DNA of 53,685 nucleotides from Rhabdochromatium marinum (GTDB taxonomy: Bacteria; Pseudomonadota; Gammaproteobacteria; Chromatiales; Chromatiaceae): NCBI RefSeq assembly GCF_016583795.1, contig NZ_NRRS01000022.1, positions 1 through 53,685 of the forward strand, given 5' to 3'. Below the pieces are notes generated by a model that saw nothing but the letters and a program-made list of their open reading frames with translations, had not been told where the DNA came from and searched no databases. The translations under genes and the position numbers were made by a program. This document shows, piece by piece, positions 10,905 to 18,663 of this stretch; positions within the stretch are counted from its first letter, which is position 1, and each line of letters begins with the position of its first letter.

Positions 10905-10916
10905 CTATACTTAACG
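10899..10916 (+). promoter_or_regulatory. PpsR/CrtJ-like box, left
   Basis: TGT-N12-ACG, five of six matches to the PpsR/CrtJ consensus TGT-N12-ACA. It covers the -35 element of the bchF promoter. It abuts and overlaps by two bases the mirror-image box on its right, giving a symmetric pair centred at 10915-10916. Confidence 0.55.
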
Positions 10917-10932
10917 TAAACAGGACTTGACA
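10915..10932 (-). promoter_or_regulatory. PpsR/CrtJ-like box, right
   Basis: Read on the minus strand this is TGT-N12-ACG, the same one-base departure from consensus as the left box. It covers the TTGACA of the ppsR-side promoter at 10927-10932. The pair would let one repressor assembly shut both divergent transcripts, including its own gene. Confidence 0.55.
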
Positions 10933-10956
10933 GATATCAGTCCTGGGTTTTACTAA
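10927..10956 (+). promoter_or_regulatory. Putative sigma-70 promoter of ppsR operon
   Basis: Perfect TTGACA at 10927-10932, then an 18-base spacer and a weak -10 (TACTAA, 10951-10956). It is overlapped by the right PpsR-like box and by a 7-bp inverted repeat, CAGGACT at 10921-10927 and AGTCCTG at 10939-10945. The -10 is poor, so the exact start site is uncertain. Confidence 0.4.
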
Positions 10957-11175
10957 TTGGTGTAGCAATTCCTGTCGAACCAGGCTGCGCGGGCCTCCTG
11001 ATCAGCGTCCGACCACCTTCAACAACCATCTGGCAAACCCCATGACCTTCAGCAAGGCTCCATGTCGCGGCACCCACCTTCCCTCCAGCACCCAGCAGGC
11101 CATTCAGGCACCGGTCAGCACCCACCAGCGCAAGTGCTGCCATGCCCTGCAAACGCCTGATACCCCGGCGGACTG

Positions 11176-12600
11176 GTGAAATTGTTTGACGCTCCGGAAT
11201 CAGCCCTGGGTGACTTGGGCACCGACGCCGCCGCCGAGCTGATCGCGGCGGCTTCGGACATTGCGCTCATCCTCGACAGCGAGGGGCGCATTCTGGATCT
11301 CGCCTTCGGCAATGACGAACTCTCGACTCAGATCGGTGATTGGATCGGCCTGTCGTGGTCTGACACCGTCACCAGCAGCAGCCGCGCCCGGATCGGGCAG
11401 CTGCTGCACAGCGCTGGCGCCGATGAACAACCCCCGCACTGGGAGCAGGTCGAGCATGTCGCACTGAGCGGTGAAGAGCTGCCGGTACGCTACTGTGCTG
11501 CCAGTCTCGGCAATCGTCATCGCATTGTCGCTGTAGGACGCAGCCAGCAAGGCATGGCCGCCCTGCAACAGCGCCTGGTGGATGCCCAGCAGTCGCTGGA
11601 GCGTGACTACTGGCGTCTGCGCCAGCTCGAAACGCGCTATCGACTGCTGTTCCGCTCCATGTCGGAGGCCATCCTGATCGTGGATCCTGGCAACGGCAAA
11701 ATTGTCGAAGCCAATCCGGCCGCCAGCCTGCTGCTTGCGACCGACTCGCGCAAGCTGGTCGGGCGGCCCTTCCCGGAAGGCTTCGACAATGCCGGCACCG
11801 AGGCGATCAAATCCCTGCTCGCCGGAGTACGCTCTGCCGGGCGCCCCAGTGACCTGCGCGCGCGCCTGCGCGAGCGCGATCTCGAATTCCTGATCACGGC
11901 CGCCCCGGTGCGGCAGGAAAATACCACCCTAGTGCTGGTGCGCCTCACACCGGTCGAGACCAACAACAACGCCGGCCTGCTCAACGAACCGCGTTCACGG
12001 CTGTTCAAGATGCTGGAAAAAGCCCCCGACGGCGTGGTCATCACCCGTCAGGACGGGCGTATCCTGAGCGCCAACAACGCATTTTTGGAGCTGGCCCAGC
12101 TGTCCACCGAGGAGCAGGCGCGCGGCGAATCCCTCGACCGCTGGCTGGGACGCCCTGGCGTCGATCTCAATGTGCTGATCGCCAACCTGCGCCAGCACGG
12201 CGCGGTCAGGCTGTTTGCCACCAGCGTGCGCAGCGACTATGGCAGCTCCACCGAGGTCGAGATTTCCGCTGTCGCGGTGCAAAATGGCGATCAGCCCAGC
12301 TTAGGCTTTATCATCCGCAATGTTGATCGCCGCGTTTCCGCCAGCGCTGCGCCTGGGCGCGCCCTGCCACGCTCGGTCGAACAGCTGACCGAACTGGTCG
12401 GCCGGGTGCCGCTCAAAGAGGTGGTGCGCGAATCCACCGACATGATCGAGCGCCTGTGCATTGAGGCCGCCCTGGAGCTGACCGGCGACAACCGCGCCTC
12501 CGCCGCTGAGCTGCTTGGCTTAAGCCGCCAGAGCCTGTATGTCAAACTGCGCCGCTATGGTCTCAGCGAGTCCGGCGCCGAGCATGAAACCGAACATTAA
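11176..12600 (+). CDS. ppsR: PpsR/CrtJ photosynthesis transcriptional regulator
   Basis: 474 residues with the family layout: an N-terminal PAS-like region, a Q-rich linker helix (about 125-152), two PAS domains (about 155-260 and 275-390) and a C-terminal Fis-type helix-turn-helix (about 425-465; RASAAELLGLSRQSLYVKLRRYG). PpsR/CrtJ represses bch, crt and puc genes under oxygen by binding TGT-N12-ACA. Cys428 in the HTH corresponds to the redox-active cysteine Cys420 of Rhodobacter CrtJ. The second redox cysteine, between the PAS domains (Cys249 there), has no counterpart, the only other cysteine being Cys107. The GTG start lacks a strong ribosome site, but no better start is near. It begins the ppsR-bchG-bchP run, 28 bp ahead of bchG. 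Confidence 0.95.
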   Translation: MKLFDAPESALGDLGTDAAAELIAAASDIALILDSEGRILDLAFGNDELSTQIGDWIGLSWSDTVTSSSRARIGQLLHSAGADEQPPHWEQVEHVALSGEELPVRYCAASLGNRHRIVAVGRSQQGMAALQQRLVDAQQSLERDYWRLRQLETRYRLLFRSMSEAILIVDPGNGKIVEANPAASLLLATDSRKLVGRPFPEGFDNAGTEAIKSLLAGVRSAGRPSDLRARLRERDLEFLITAAPVRQENTTLVLVRLTPVETNNNAGLLNEPRSRLFKMLEKAPDGVVITRQDGRILSANNAFLELAQLSTEEQARGESLDRWLGRPGVDLNVLIANLRQHGAVRLFATSVRSDYGSSTEVEISAVAVQNGDQPSLGFIIRNVDRRVSASAAPGRALPRSVEQLTELVGRVPLKEVVRESTDMIERLCIEAALELTGDNRASAAELLGLSRQSLYVKLRRYGLSESGAEHETEH

Positions 12601-12628
12601 TTCACCATTCAAGCACCCATGACCGCCC

Positions 12629-13534
12629 ATGACCGATAGCCTTGCTGCCTCCCCGACCCCGACCCGCATCAAACCGGCCGACGTGCTGGAGTTCATGCAC
12701 CCGATCACCTGGTTTCCGCCGATGTGGGCCTTCACCTGCGGGGTGGTGTCCTCCGGTCAACCAATTCTCAGCCACATCCTGCTGCTGATCGCTGGCGTCA
12801 TCCTGGCCGGCCCGCTGCTGTGCGCCACCAGTCAGGCGGTCAACGACTGGTTCGACCGTCACGTCGATGCCATCAACGAACCCGAGCGGCCGATTCCCTC
12901 CGGGCGCATTCCCGGTCGCTGGGGGCTTTACATTGCGATTCTCTGGTCAGGGCTGTCGCTGATCTGGTCGCTGTGGCTCGGTCCCTGGGTGATCGTCGCC
13001 ACCCTGCTCGGCATCGCGCTGTCCTGGGCCTACAGCGCCCCGCCGGCGCGGCTGAAGCAGAACGGCTGGTGGGGCAATGCGGCGGTGGGCTTTTCTTATG
13101 AAGGATTGGCCTGGATCACCGGCACTGCGGTGATGCTCGGCGGCCTGATGCCGGACTGGCGCAGCCTGACCCTGGCATTTCTCTACAGCGTTGGTGCCCA
13201 TGGCATCATGACCCTAAACGACTTCAAGGCCATTGAAGGCGACCGGCAACTGGGCGTGCGTTCGCTGCCGGTGCAACTGGGAGCCGATCGTGCTGCGCTG
13301 CTGGCCTGCATCGTGATGATCGCGCCCCAGCTGGTTGTCATCGGTCTGCTGTTTGGCTGGAGCCAACCCTGGCACGGCTGGGCAGTGGTCGCCCTGGTCA
13401 TCGCGCAGAGCGTCATGATGCTGCGCTTCCTGCAAGCCCCGATCGAACGCGCCACCTGGCTCAGCGCCTTCGGTGTCACCCTCTCCGTCAGCGGCATGAT
13501 GATCAGCGCCTTTGCGGCACGTTCATTGGTCTGA
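12629..13534 (+). CDS. bchG: Bacteriochlorophyll synthase
   Basis: 301-residue UbiA-family prenyltransferase that esterifies bacteriochlorophyllide a with geranylgeranyl (or phytyl) pyrophosphate in the membrane. The first polyprenyl-diphosphate motif is NDWFDRHVDAINEPERPIPSG (residues 72-92). The second lies around TLNDFKAIEGDRQLG (195-209). Eight to nine helices are predicted. It lies between ppsR and bchP. Confidence 0.96.
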   Translation: MTDSLAASPTPTRIKPADVLEFMHPITWFPPMWAFTCGVVSSGQPILSHILLLIAGVILAGPLLCATSQAVNDWFDRHVDAINEPERPIPSGRIPGRWGLYIAILWSGLSLIWSLWLGPWVIVATLLGIALSWAYSAPPARLKQNGWWGNAAVGFSYEGLAWITGTAVMLGGLMPDWRSLTLAFLYSVGAHGIMTLNDFKAIEGDRQLGVRSLPVQLGADRAALLACIVMIAPQLVVIGLLFGWSQPWHGWAVVALVIAQSVMMLRFLQAPIERATWLSAFGVTLSVSGMMISAFAARSLV

Positions 13535-13614
13535 CAGGCGACCCAGGCCAATGCGCTGGCGAGCAACTCAATCAAGAAACCTTATCCACTGACCAATCAA
13601 CCACCTAACACACC

Positions 13615-14841
13615 ATGCCCGAACTTGACACCTACGACGTCGTCGTCATCGGCGGCGGCCCCGCTGGCGCCACGGCTGCCACTGATCTCGCCCGGCGCGG
13701 GCGCTCCGTGCTGCTGCTTGATCGCAGCAGGCGCATCAAGCCCTGCGGTGGCGCCATTCCGCCCATCGCCATCAATGAATTTGAGATCCCGGACGAGCAA
13801 CTGTGCGCGAAAATTCACTCCGCGCGTATGGTGGCGCCGAGCGAGCGCCATGTTGACATGCCGATCAATGGCGGCTATGTCGGCATGGTGGATCGCGGCC
13901 CCTTCGACGAGTGGCTGCGCGAGCGCGCCGTCTCGGCGGGCGCCACACGCCGCAACGGCAGCTATCAGCGCCTGACGCGCGACAGCGATGGCACCGCAAT
14001 CATTCACTTCCAGCCCGATGGCGATCCCAAGCCCGAACCCAAGCAGGTGCGCGCCCGCGCAGTGATCGGTGCCGATGGGGCCATGTCCAAGGTCGCCAAG
14101 GACTGCGTGCCGGGTGCCAAGGAACTGCCCCATGTCGCCGCTTATCACGAAATCATCCGCTCGCCCCAGACCGGCCAAGCGGCTGCCATTCACGGTGACT
14201 TCGACCCGACCCGCTGCGATGTCTACTACCAGGGCAAGATCTCCCCGGACTTCTACGGCTGGATCTTCCCCCATGGCGAGACTACCAGCGTCGGCGTCGG
14301 CACTGAACTCAAGGGCTTCTCGCTCAAGCAAGCCACCGCCGATCTGCGTCAGGCCGCCGGGCTGGCCGACTGCGAGACGCTGCGCTGCGAGGGCGCGCCC
14401 ATCCCGCTGTATCCGCTGAAGAAATGGGACAATGACCGCGATCTGGTGTTGGCTGGCGATGCCGCTGGCGTGGTCGCACCGGCCTCCGGCGAAGGCATCT
14501 ACTATGCTCTGACCGGCGGGCGCCTGGCCGCCGACGCAGTCGAGCAGTTCCTGATCACCGGTGACGCCAAGGCACTCACCCAAGCCCGCAAGCGCTTCAT
14601 GAAAGCCCATGGCCGGGTGTTCTGGATTCTTGGCATCATGCAGCGTTTCTGGTACAAGAGCGATAAACGCCGTGAGCGTTTCGTCAGCCTGTGCGATGAT
14701 CCGGACATCCAACACCTGACCTGGGAGGCCTACATGCACAAGCGATTGGTGCGCGCCAAGCCAGCGGCGCATCTGCGTATTTTCCTCAAGGATACCGCCC
14801 ATCTGCTCGGGTTGGCCAAGCCCTGGAAGGCGAAGTCCTAA
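13615..14841 (+). CDS. bchP: Geranylgeranyl diphosphate / geranylgeranyl-bacteriochlorophyll reductase
   Basis: 408-residue flavoprotein. The Rossmann FAD motif VVIGGGPAGATAATDLARRG lies near residues 10-29. RIKPCGGAIPP, KWDNDRDLVLAGDAAG and VVAPASGEGIYYALTGGRLA follow, all typical of BchP/ChlP. It reduces three double bonds of the geranylgeranyl tail to phytyl. The start follows bchG by 80 bp on the same strand. Confidence 0.95.
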   Translation: MPELDTYDVVVIGGGPAGATAATDLARRGRSVLLLDRSRRIKPCGGAIPPIAINEFEIPDEQLCAKIHSARMVAPSERHVDMPINGGYVGMVDRGPFDEWLRERAVSAGATRRNGSYQRLTRDSDGTAIIHFQPDGDPKPEPKQVRARAVIGADGAMSKVAKDCVPGAKELPHVAAYHEIIRSPQTGQAAAIHGDFDPTRCDVYYQGKISPDFYGWIFPHGETTSVGVGTELKGFSLKQATADLRQAAGLADCETLRCEGAPIPLYPLKKWDNDRDLVLAGDAAGVVAPASGEGIYYALTGGRLAADAVEQFLITGDAKALTQARKRFMKAHGRVFWILGIMQRFWYKSDKRRERFVSLCDDPDIQHLTWEAYMHKRLVRAKPAAHLRIFLKDTAHLLGLAKPWKAKS

Positions 14842-14884
14842 CCTAAGCCACGCCCAAGCGTCTCCGAACCACAGATCTCTCACC

Positions 14885-15154
14885 ATGATCGAGGCGGGCT
14901 TTGCCAACGGTCACATCATCGACGCTATCCTGCTCATGGTGTGGCTCGAAGCCGCTCTGATTTGGTTATGGCGCCGGCGCTCGGGACGCGGCCCAACCCT
15001 GATGAGCCTGCTGCCGGTGCTGGCATCCGGATTCCTGCTTCTGCTGGCAGTGCGCGCGGCCCTGACTGGGGCGCCCTGGCCCTGGGTGGCACTGCCGCTG
15101 ACCGCCGCCTTGTTCACCCACATCCTTGACCTCGCCTCGCGCTGGCGAGGCTAA
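14885..15154 (+). CDS. Small membrane protein downstream of bchP
   Basis: 89 residues with three likely hydrophobic segments (about 8-28, 40-60, 64-82) separated by an arginine-rich loop (WRRRSGRGP). It begins 43 bp after bchP on the same strand. I recognise no family. A role in membrane or pigment assembly would be inferred from position only. The strand-consistent spacing and hydrophobic pattern make a real gene likely. Confidence 0.6.
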   Translation: MIEAGFANGHIIDAILLMVWLEAALIWLWRRRSGRGPTLMSLLPVLASGFLLLLAVRAALTGAPWPWVALPLTAALFTHILDLASRWRG

Positions 15155-15199
15155 GCCACTTTCGACGCATGCCCGGCGCTGTCAGCCATGGAACCATAG

Positions 15200-17650
15200 A
15201 TGGTCAAGCGTCGGTCACTGTTCATGGCCCTGACCCAACGGGTACTGCTGATCGCCAGCTTAGCGCTGATTGCCAGCCTGGTGCTGGTGGTTCTGCTCGA
15301 ATATTTGAGTTACAACCAAGCCTCCCAGGCGTTTTTCCACGACTCACTCACCCTGCAAATCGGCGCCATTGTTGGCATTTTTTTGCTCGCGGCCGTATTC
15401 GCCTGGCTCAGTACCCGCCGCACCACCGCGCGGGCGCGCGACCAGACCCGGCGGGCCCTGGAAACCAGCGAGGAGCGTTTCCGCACCCTGGTGGAAGTCA
15501 ACCGCTTCGCCATCATGGAACTCGACACCCAGGGCCGCTTTCGCTACGCCAACCCGGCAGCAAGCGAGATTCTCGGCTACCCGCGCGAACAGCTCACCCA
15601 CATGCAGGTGACCGACCTGCTGCCGCCGGATGAAGTGGAACGCTTTCGCGCCGACCTCGTCCGCGTCGTCACTGAACAACCCGAGCCCACCACCTACACC
15701 AACCACAACCGCACCGGCGATGGCCGCTGGATCGAGGTGCAGGTCAGCTGGAATTATCTGCGCGACATCAAGGGCGCCGTGGTCGGCTTTGTCAGCATCT
15801 CCAGCGACGTCACTGCTTACCGACTGTCGCAGCGACTGCTTGATGGCCGCAATGCTGTGCTCGAACGCCTGGCGAGCGGCGCACCGCTGGCCGACATGCT
15901 GCGCGCGATCGTCAATTACAGTCAGGACATCCTGCGCGAGGCCTGGATTGCCATTCACCTCCTTGACTGTAAGCAGGGTCGGCTGCATTCCGCCGTTAGC
16001 CGCCGGCTGCCGCCAAGCTATCTGGAGGCCTTAGAGGGCGTGCGCATCGGCCCCAATGTCGGCTCCTGCGGCCATGCCGCCTATACCGGCGCCCGCACCA
16101 TTACCACCGACATTCGCATCGACCGCAAATGGGACGGTTTTCGCGCTCTGGTGCTGCCGCTCGGGCTGGTGGCCTGCTGGTCCGAGCCGATTCGCGGACG
16201 CGACGGCCAGGTGCTGGGCACCTTTGCCATTTACCAGGAACAGGCCGGCGGACCGGAGCGCCACCATCTGCAACTGATCCAATCCGCCGCCGAGCTAGCC
16301 GGCATCGTCATTGAGCATCAGCAGAATGCCGACGCCCGGCGCAAAGCCGAGCGCGAGATCCAGCACCTCGCCTTTCATGATTCCCTCACCAACCTGCCCA
16401 ACCGCGCGCTCTTTCGCGAAACGCTGCGCCATGCGCTGAGCAACTTTCAGCGCCAGGGCCGCCGCTTTGCCCTGCACATGCTCGATCTGGATCACTTCAA
16501 GGATGTCAACGACAGCCTCGGCCATCCGGTTGGCGACCGCCTGTTGTGCGCAGTGAGCGAACGCATCCGCACGCTGTTGCGCGCCAGCGACATGCTCGCC
16601 CGCCTCGGCGGCGATGAATTTGCACTGCTGCAGGAAGGTGTGCGCACCCGCGAGGATGCCGCCCAGCTGGCGACCAAAATCATCGACGCCCTGCAATGGG
16701 AATTCACCATCGACCAACATCGCCTGCGCATCAATACCAGTATCGGCCTGCTGATCGCCGAGCGCGACGACACCGATGTCGATGAGATGATTGGCCGGGC
16801 CGATGCCGCACTCTATCAGGCCAAGGCCGCCGGGCGCGGGACCTTCGCCTTCTTCGAGACCGACCTGGCCCAACGCTTCGAACAGGAGCGCGATCTCCTC
16901 GACGCGCTGACCGAAGCGGTGCCGCAAGGGCGCATTGGCTTCGCCTATCAGCCGCAAATCCGCCTAGCCGATCAGCAGCTGATCGGGGTCGAAGCCTTGA
17001 TGCGTTGGGAGCATCCCACCTGCGGCCAGCTCGTGCCCCGGGACTTCTTCGCCATCGCCCGCAAGCGCGGCCTGCTGCGCGACCTGTCCAACACTGCCAT
17101 TGAGGACGCCTGCCGGCAGGCTCGCGCCTGGTCAGCGGCGGGCCTGAGCTTCGGTCGCATCGCGGTGAATCTGTGCGCGCAACAGCTGAATCACCCGCAT
17201 TTCGTTACCGAAACCCGCCGAGTGCTCGACGCCACAGGCGCCGATCCTCGCCACATCAGCTTCGAGCTGACCGAAAGCCTGCTCGGACAGGCGCCGAATC
17301 AGGTTCTAAACGCACTCAAAGAACTGGCGAACCTGGGCTTTGAGTTCGCGATCGACGACTTCGGCACCGGTTTCTCCTCGCTACGCCATTTGAGCGACCT
17401 GCCGATCAGCAAACTCAAGCTCGACTGCAACCTGATCCAGCATCTGCCCGAACAGCATAACGCCACCAAGATCGTCAAGGCCGGCATTGCGCTTGGCAAG
17501 GCGCTAAACTTTACCCTGCTGGCCGAGGGCGTCGAAACTCAGGCCCAGGCCGACTTCCTGCGCGAGCACGGCTGCGACCAGGCCCAAGGCTTTCTCTTCT
17601 CGCATCCAGAGCCAGCCGAGCGCATCGAGCACGATTGGCTGCGCAGCTAG
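15200..17650 (+). CDS. PAS-GAF-GGDEF-EAL cyclic-di-GMP signalling protein
   Basis: 816 residues. Two N-terminal membrane helices (about 14-36 and 52-70) are followed by PAS (about 92-210), GAF (about 215-373), GGDEF (about 390-555) and EAL (about 570-816). The GGDEF site reads GGDEF at 470-474, with LDLDHFKDVND before it, so diguanylate cyclase activity is possible. EAL begins at 598 (GVEALMRW) and keeps DDFGTGFSSL and KLDCN, so phosphodiesterase activity is also possible; which one dominates cannot be told. It is followed 41 bp later by the SRPBCC gene and then by the LOV gene. Confidence 0.93.
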   Translation: MVKRRSLFMALTQRVLLIASLALIASLVLVVLLEYLSYNQASQAFFHDSLTLQIGAIVGIFLLAAVFAWLSTRRTTARARDQTRRALETSEERFRTLVEVNRFAIMELDTQGRFRYANPAASEILGYPREQLTHMQVTDLLPPDEVERFRADLVRVVTEQPEPTTYTNHNRTGDGRWIEVQVSWNYLRDIKGAVVGFVSISSDVTAYRLSQRLLDGRNAVLERLASGAPLADMLRAIVNYSQDILREAWIAIHLLDCKQGRLHSAVSRRLPPSYLEALEGVRIGPNVGSCGHAAYTGARTITTDIRIDRKWDGFRALVLPLGLVACWSEPIRGRDGQVLGTFAIYQEQAGGPERHHLQLIQSAAELAGIVIEHQQNADARRKAEREIQHLAFHDSLTNLPNRALFRETLRHALSNFQRQGRRFALHMLDLDHFKDVNDSLGHPVGDRLLCAVSERIRTLLRASDMLARLGGDEFALLQEGVRTREDAAQLATKIIDALQWEFTIDQHRLRINTSIGLLIAERDDTDVDEMIGRADAALYQAKAAGRGTFAFFETDLAQRFEQERDLLDALTEAVPQGRIGFAYQPQIRLADQQLIGVEALMRWEHPTCGQLVPRDFFAIARKRGLLRDLSNTAIEDACRQARAWSAAGLSFGRIAVNLCAQQLNHPHFVTETRRVLDATGADPRHISFELTESLLGQAPNQVLNALKELANLGFEFAIDDFGTGFSSLRHLSDLPISKLKLDCNLIQHLPEQHNATKIVKAGIALGKALNFTLLAEGVETQAQADFLREHGCDQAQGFLFSHPEPAERIEHDWLRS

Positions 17651-17691
17651 CCAGTACAGATGACAGACGCGCAACTACGAGGACAGTATCA

Positions 17692-18144
17692 ATGGTTAAG
17701 ACCAAAGCCAACATTCTCATCAACCGACGACCGGAGCAGGTCTTCGGCTTCATTGCTGAGGATTTTCTCGACAACTACGCCCGCTGGTCACCGGAGGTCA
17801 AACAGATTGAAGCCCTCACCCCCGGCCCGCTCACGCTGGGCAGCCGCATGCGTCAGGTGCGGGTCGATCAGGGGCGGCGCAGCGAAAACCAATTCAAGGT
17901 CACTGCGCTGGAAAAACCCGAACGCCTGGAATTTACTGAAAGCTCCGATCTGTTTCGCACCGGCTACTGGCTTAGTGCCGCTGGCCAGCAGACGCGGCTG
18001 GAATTCGGCTTCGAGCTGTGCCGCATTGAGCTGTACATGCGTCCTTTCGAGAAACTGATTCGCATCGCCATTCAGGAAGGCACCGAACGCGTGGTGCGTA
18101 ATATCAAAACATTGGCCGAACGCGAACTGACGCCCGACGCCTGA
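17692..18144 (+). CDS. SRPBCC (START/Bet v1-like) family protein
   Basis: 150 residues. The ATG at 17692 is chosen because GAGGA lies at 17680-17684; an upstream in-frame start at 17635 would overlap the previous gene. The fold signature is a first beta strand KANILINRRPEQVFGFIAEDF, a WSPEVKQIEALTPGP loop and a long C-terminal helix RVVRNIKTLAERE. Proteins of this superfamily hold hydrophobic ligands or act in polyketide or lipid handling. The ligand is unknown. It sits between the c-di-GMP protein and the LOV protein. Confidence 0.75.
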   Translation: MVKTKANILINRRPEQVFGFIAEDFLDNYARWSPEVKQIEALTPGPLTLGSRMRQVRVDQGRRSENQFKVTALEKPERLEFTESSDLFRTGYWLSAAGQQTRLEFGFELCRIELYMRPFEKLIRIAIQEGTERVVRNIKTLAERELTPDA

Positions 18145-18204
18145 TTCCCCCCCGACGCCTCATTGCCTGCCCAGCCATCTCATCTCATGCCTCAGGAGCC
18201 GACC

Positions 18205-18663
18205 ATGGACTTCACCGCTGACAAAGACCCCGGACTGATTCCCTTTGTGCTCTCCCAGATCCTCGACACTGTCGTCAACGGCGTCACCCTGTCCGACCCC
18301 GATCAGCCCGACAACCCCATTGTCTACGCCAACGAAGCCTTCGAGCTGATCACCGGCTATGACCGCGACGAGATCGTCGGCCGCAACTGCCGGTTTTTAC
18401 GCGGCGAGGATCACGACCAACCGGAACTCGAACGCATCCGCGCCGCACTGGCCCAAAAAACCCCCGTCACCGTCACCCTACGCAACTACCGCAAGGACGG
18501 CACCCTGTTCTACAACCAATTCAGCATCCGCCCGCTGTTTGACCGCGACGGCAACCTGATTTACTTCCTCGGTCTGCAATACGACATCACCGAACAAATC
18601 CGCGCCCAAGCGGAACTCAAGCGGCTCAATGAGCAACTGGCCCGCGCTGGAACGCCAGGCTAA
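18205..18663 (+). CDS. Short LOV blue-light photoreceptor
   Basis: 152 residues starting at the ATG at 18205, which has AGGAG at 18194-18198; a longer start at 18163 lacks one. It is a single LOV domain: GRNCRFLRG with the adduct-forming Cys62, Asn94 and Asn104 (NYRKDG, YNQFS) and Gln125 (FLGLQYDIT), the flavin-contacting set of phototropin-like LOV domains. A short C-terminal coiled helix (about 130-148) follows, with no effector domain. Such short LOV proteins signal by dimer rearrangement to partners. The partner here may be the neighbouring PAS-GAF-GGDEF-EAL protein, by position only. Its stop codon overlaps the convergent GTPase gene by four bases. Confidence 0.92.
   Translation: MDFTADKDPGLIPFVLSQILDTVVNGVTLSDPDQPDNPIVYANEAFELITGYDRDEIVGRNCRFLRGEDHDQPELERIRAALAQKTPVTVTLRNYRKDGTLFYNQFSIRPLFDRDGNLIYFLGLQYDITEQIRAQAELKRLNEQLARAGTPG

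Larger units (their letters stand above)
10705..11175. other. Divergent control region bchF / ppsR
   Basis: 471 bp without a convincing gene. The active part lies at 10878-10956 and holds two outward-facing promoters and two abutting PpsR-like boxes (listed separately). 10705-10870 would be a long untranslated leader for bchF. 10960-11175 would be a leader of roughly 210 bases for ppsR, or could hide a second promoter for it; I see no clear box there. Confidence 0.6.

Noticed and set aside
10937-11152. Small minus-strand frame in the bchF/ppsR control region
   Set aside because: No ribosome site, odd composition and no family; the region is better explained as untranslated leader.
13597-14907. 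436-codon open frame antisense to bchP
   Set aside because: It is the mirror of a well-supported bchP. High GC makes long antisense frames common, and the predicted product has no recognisable motif.
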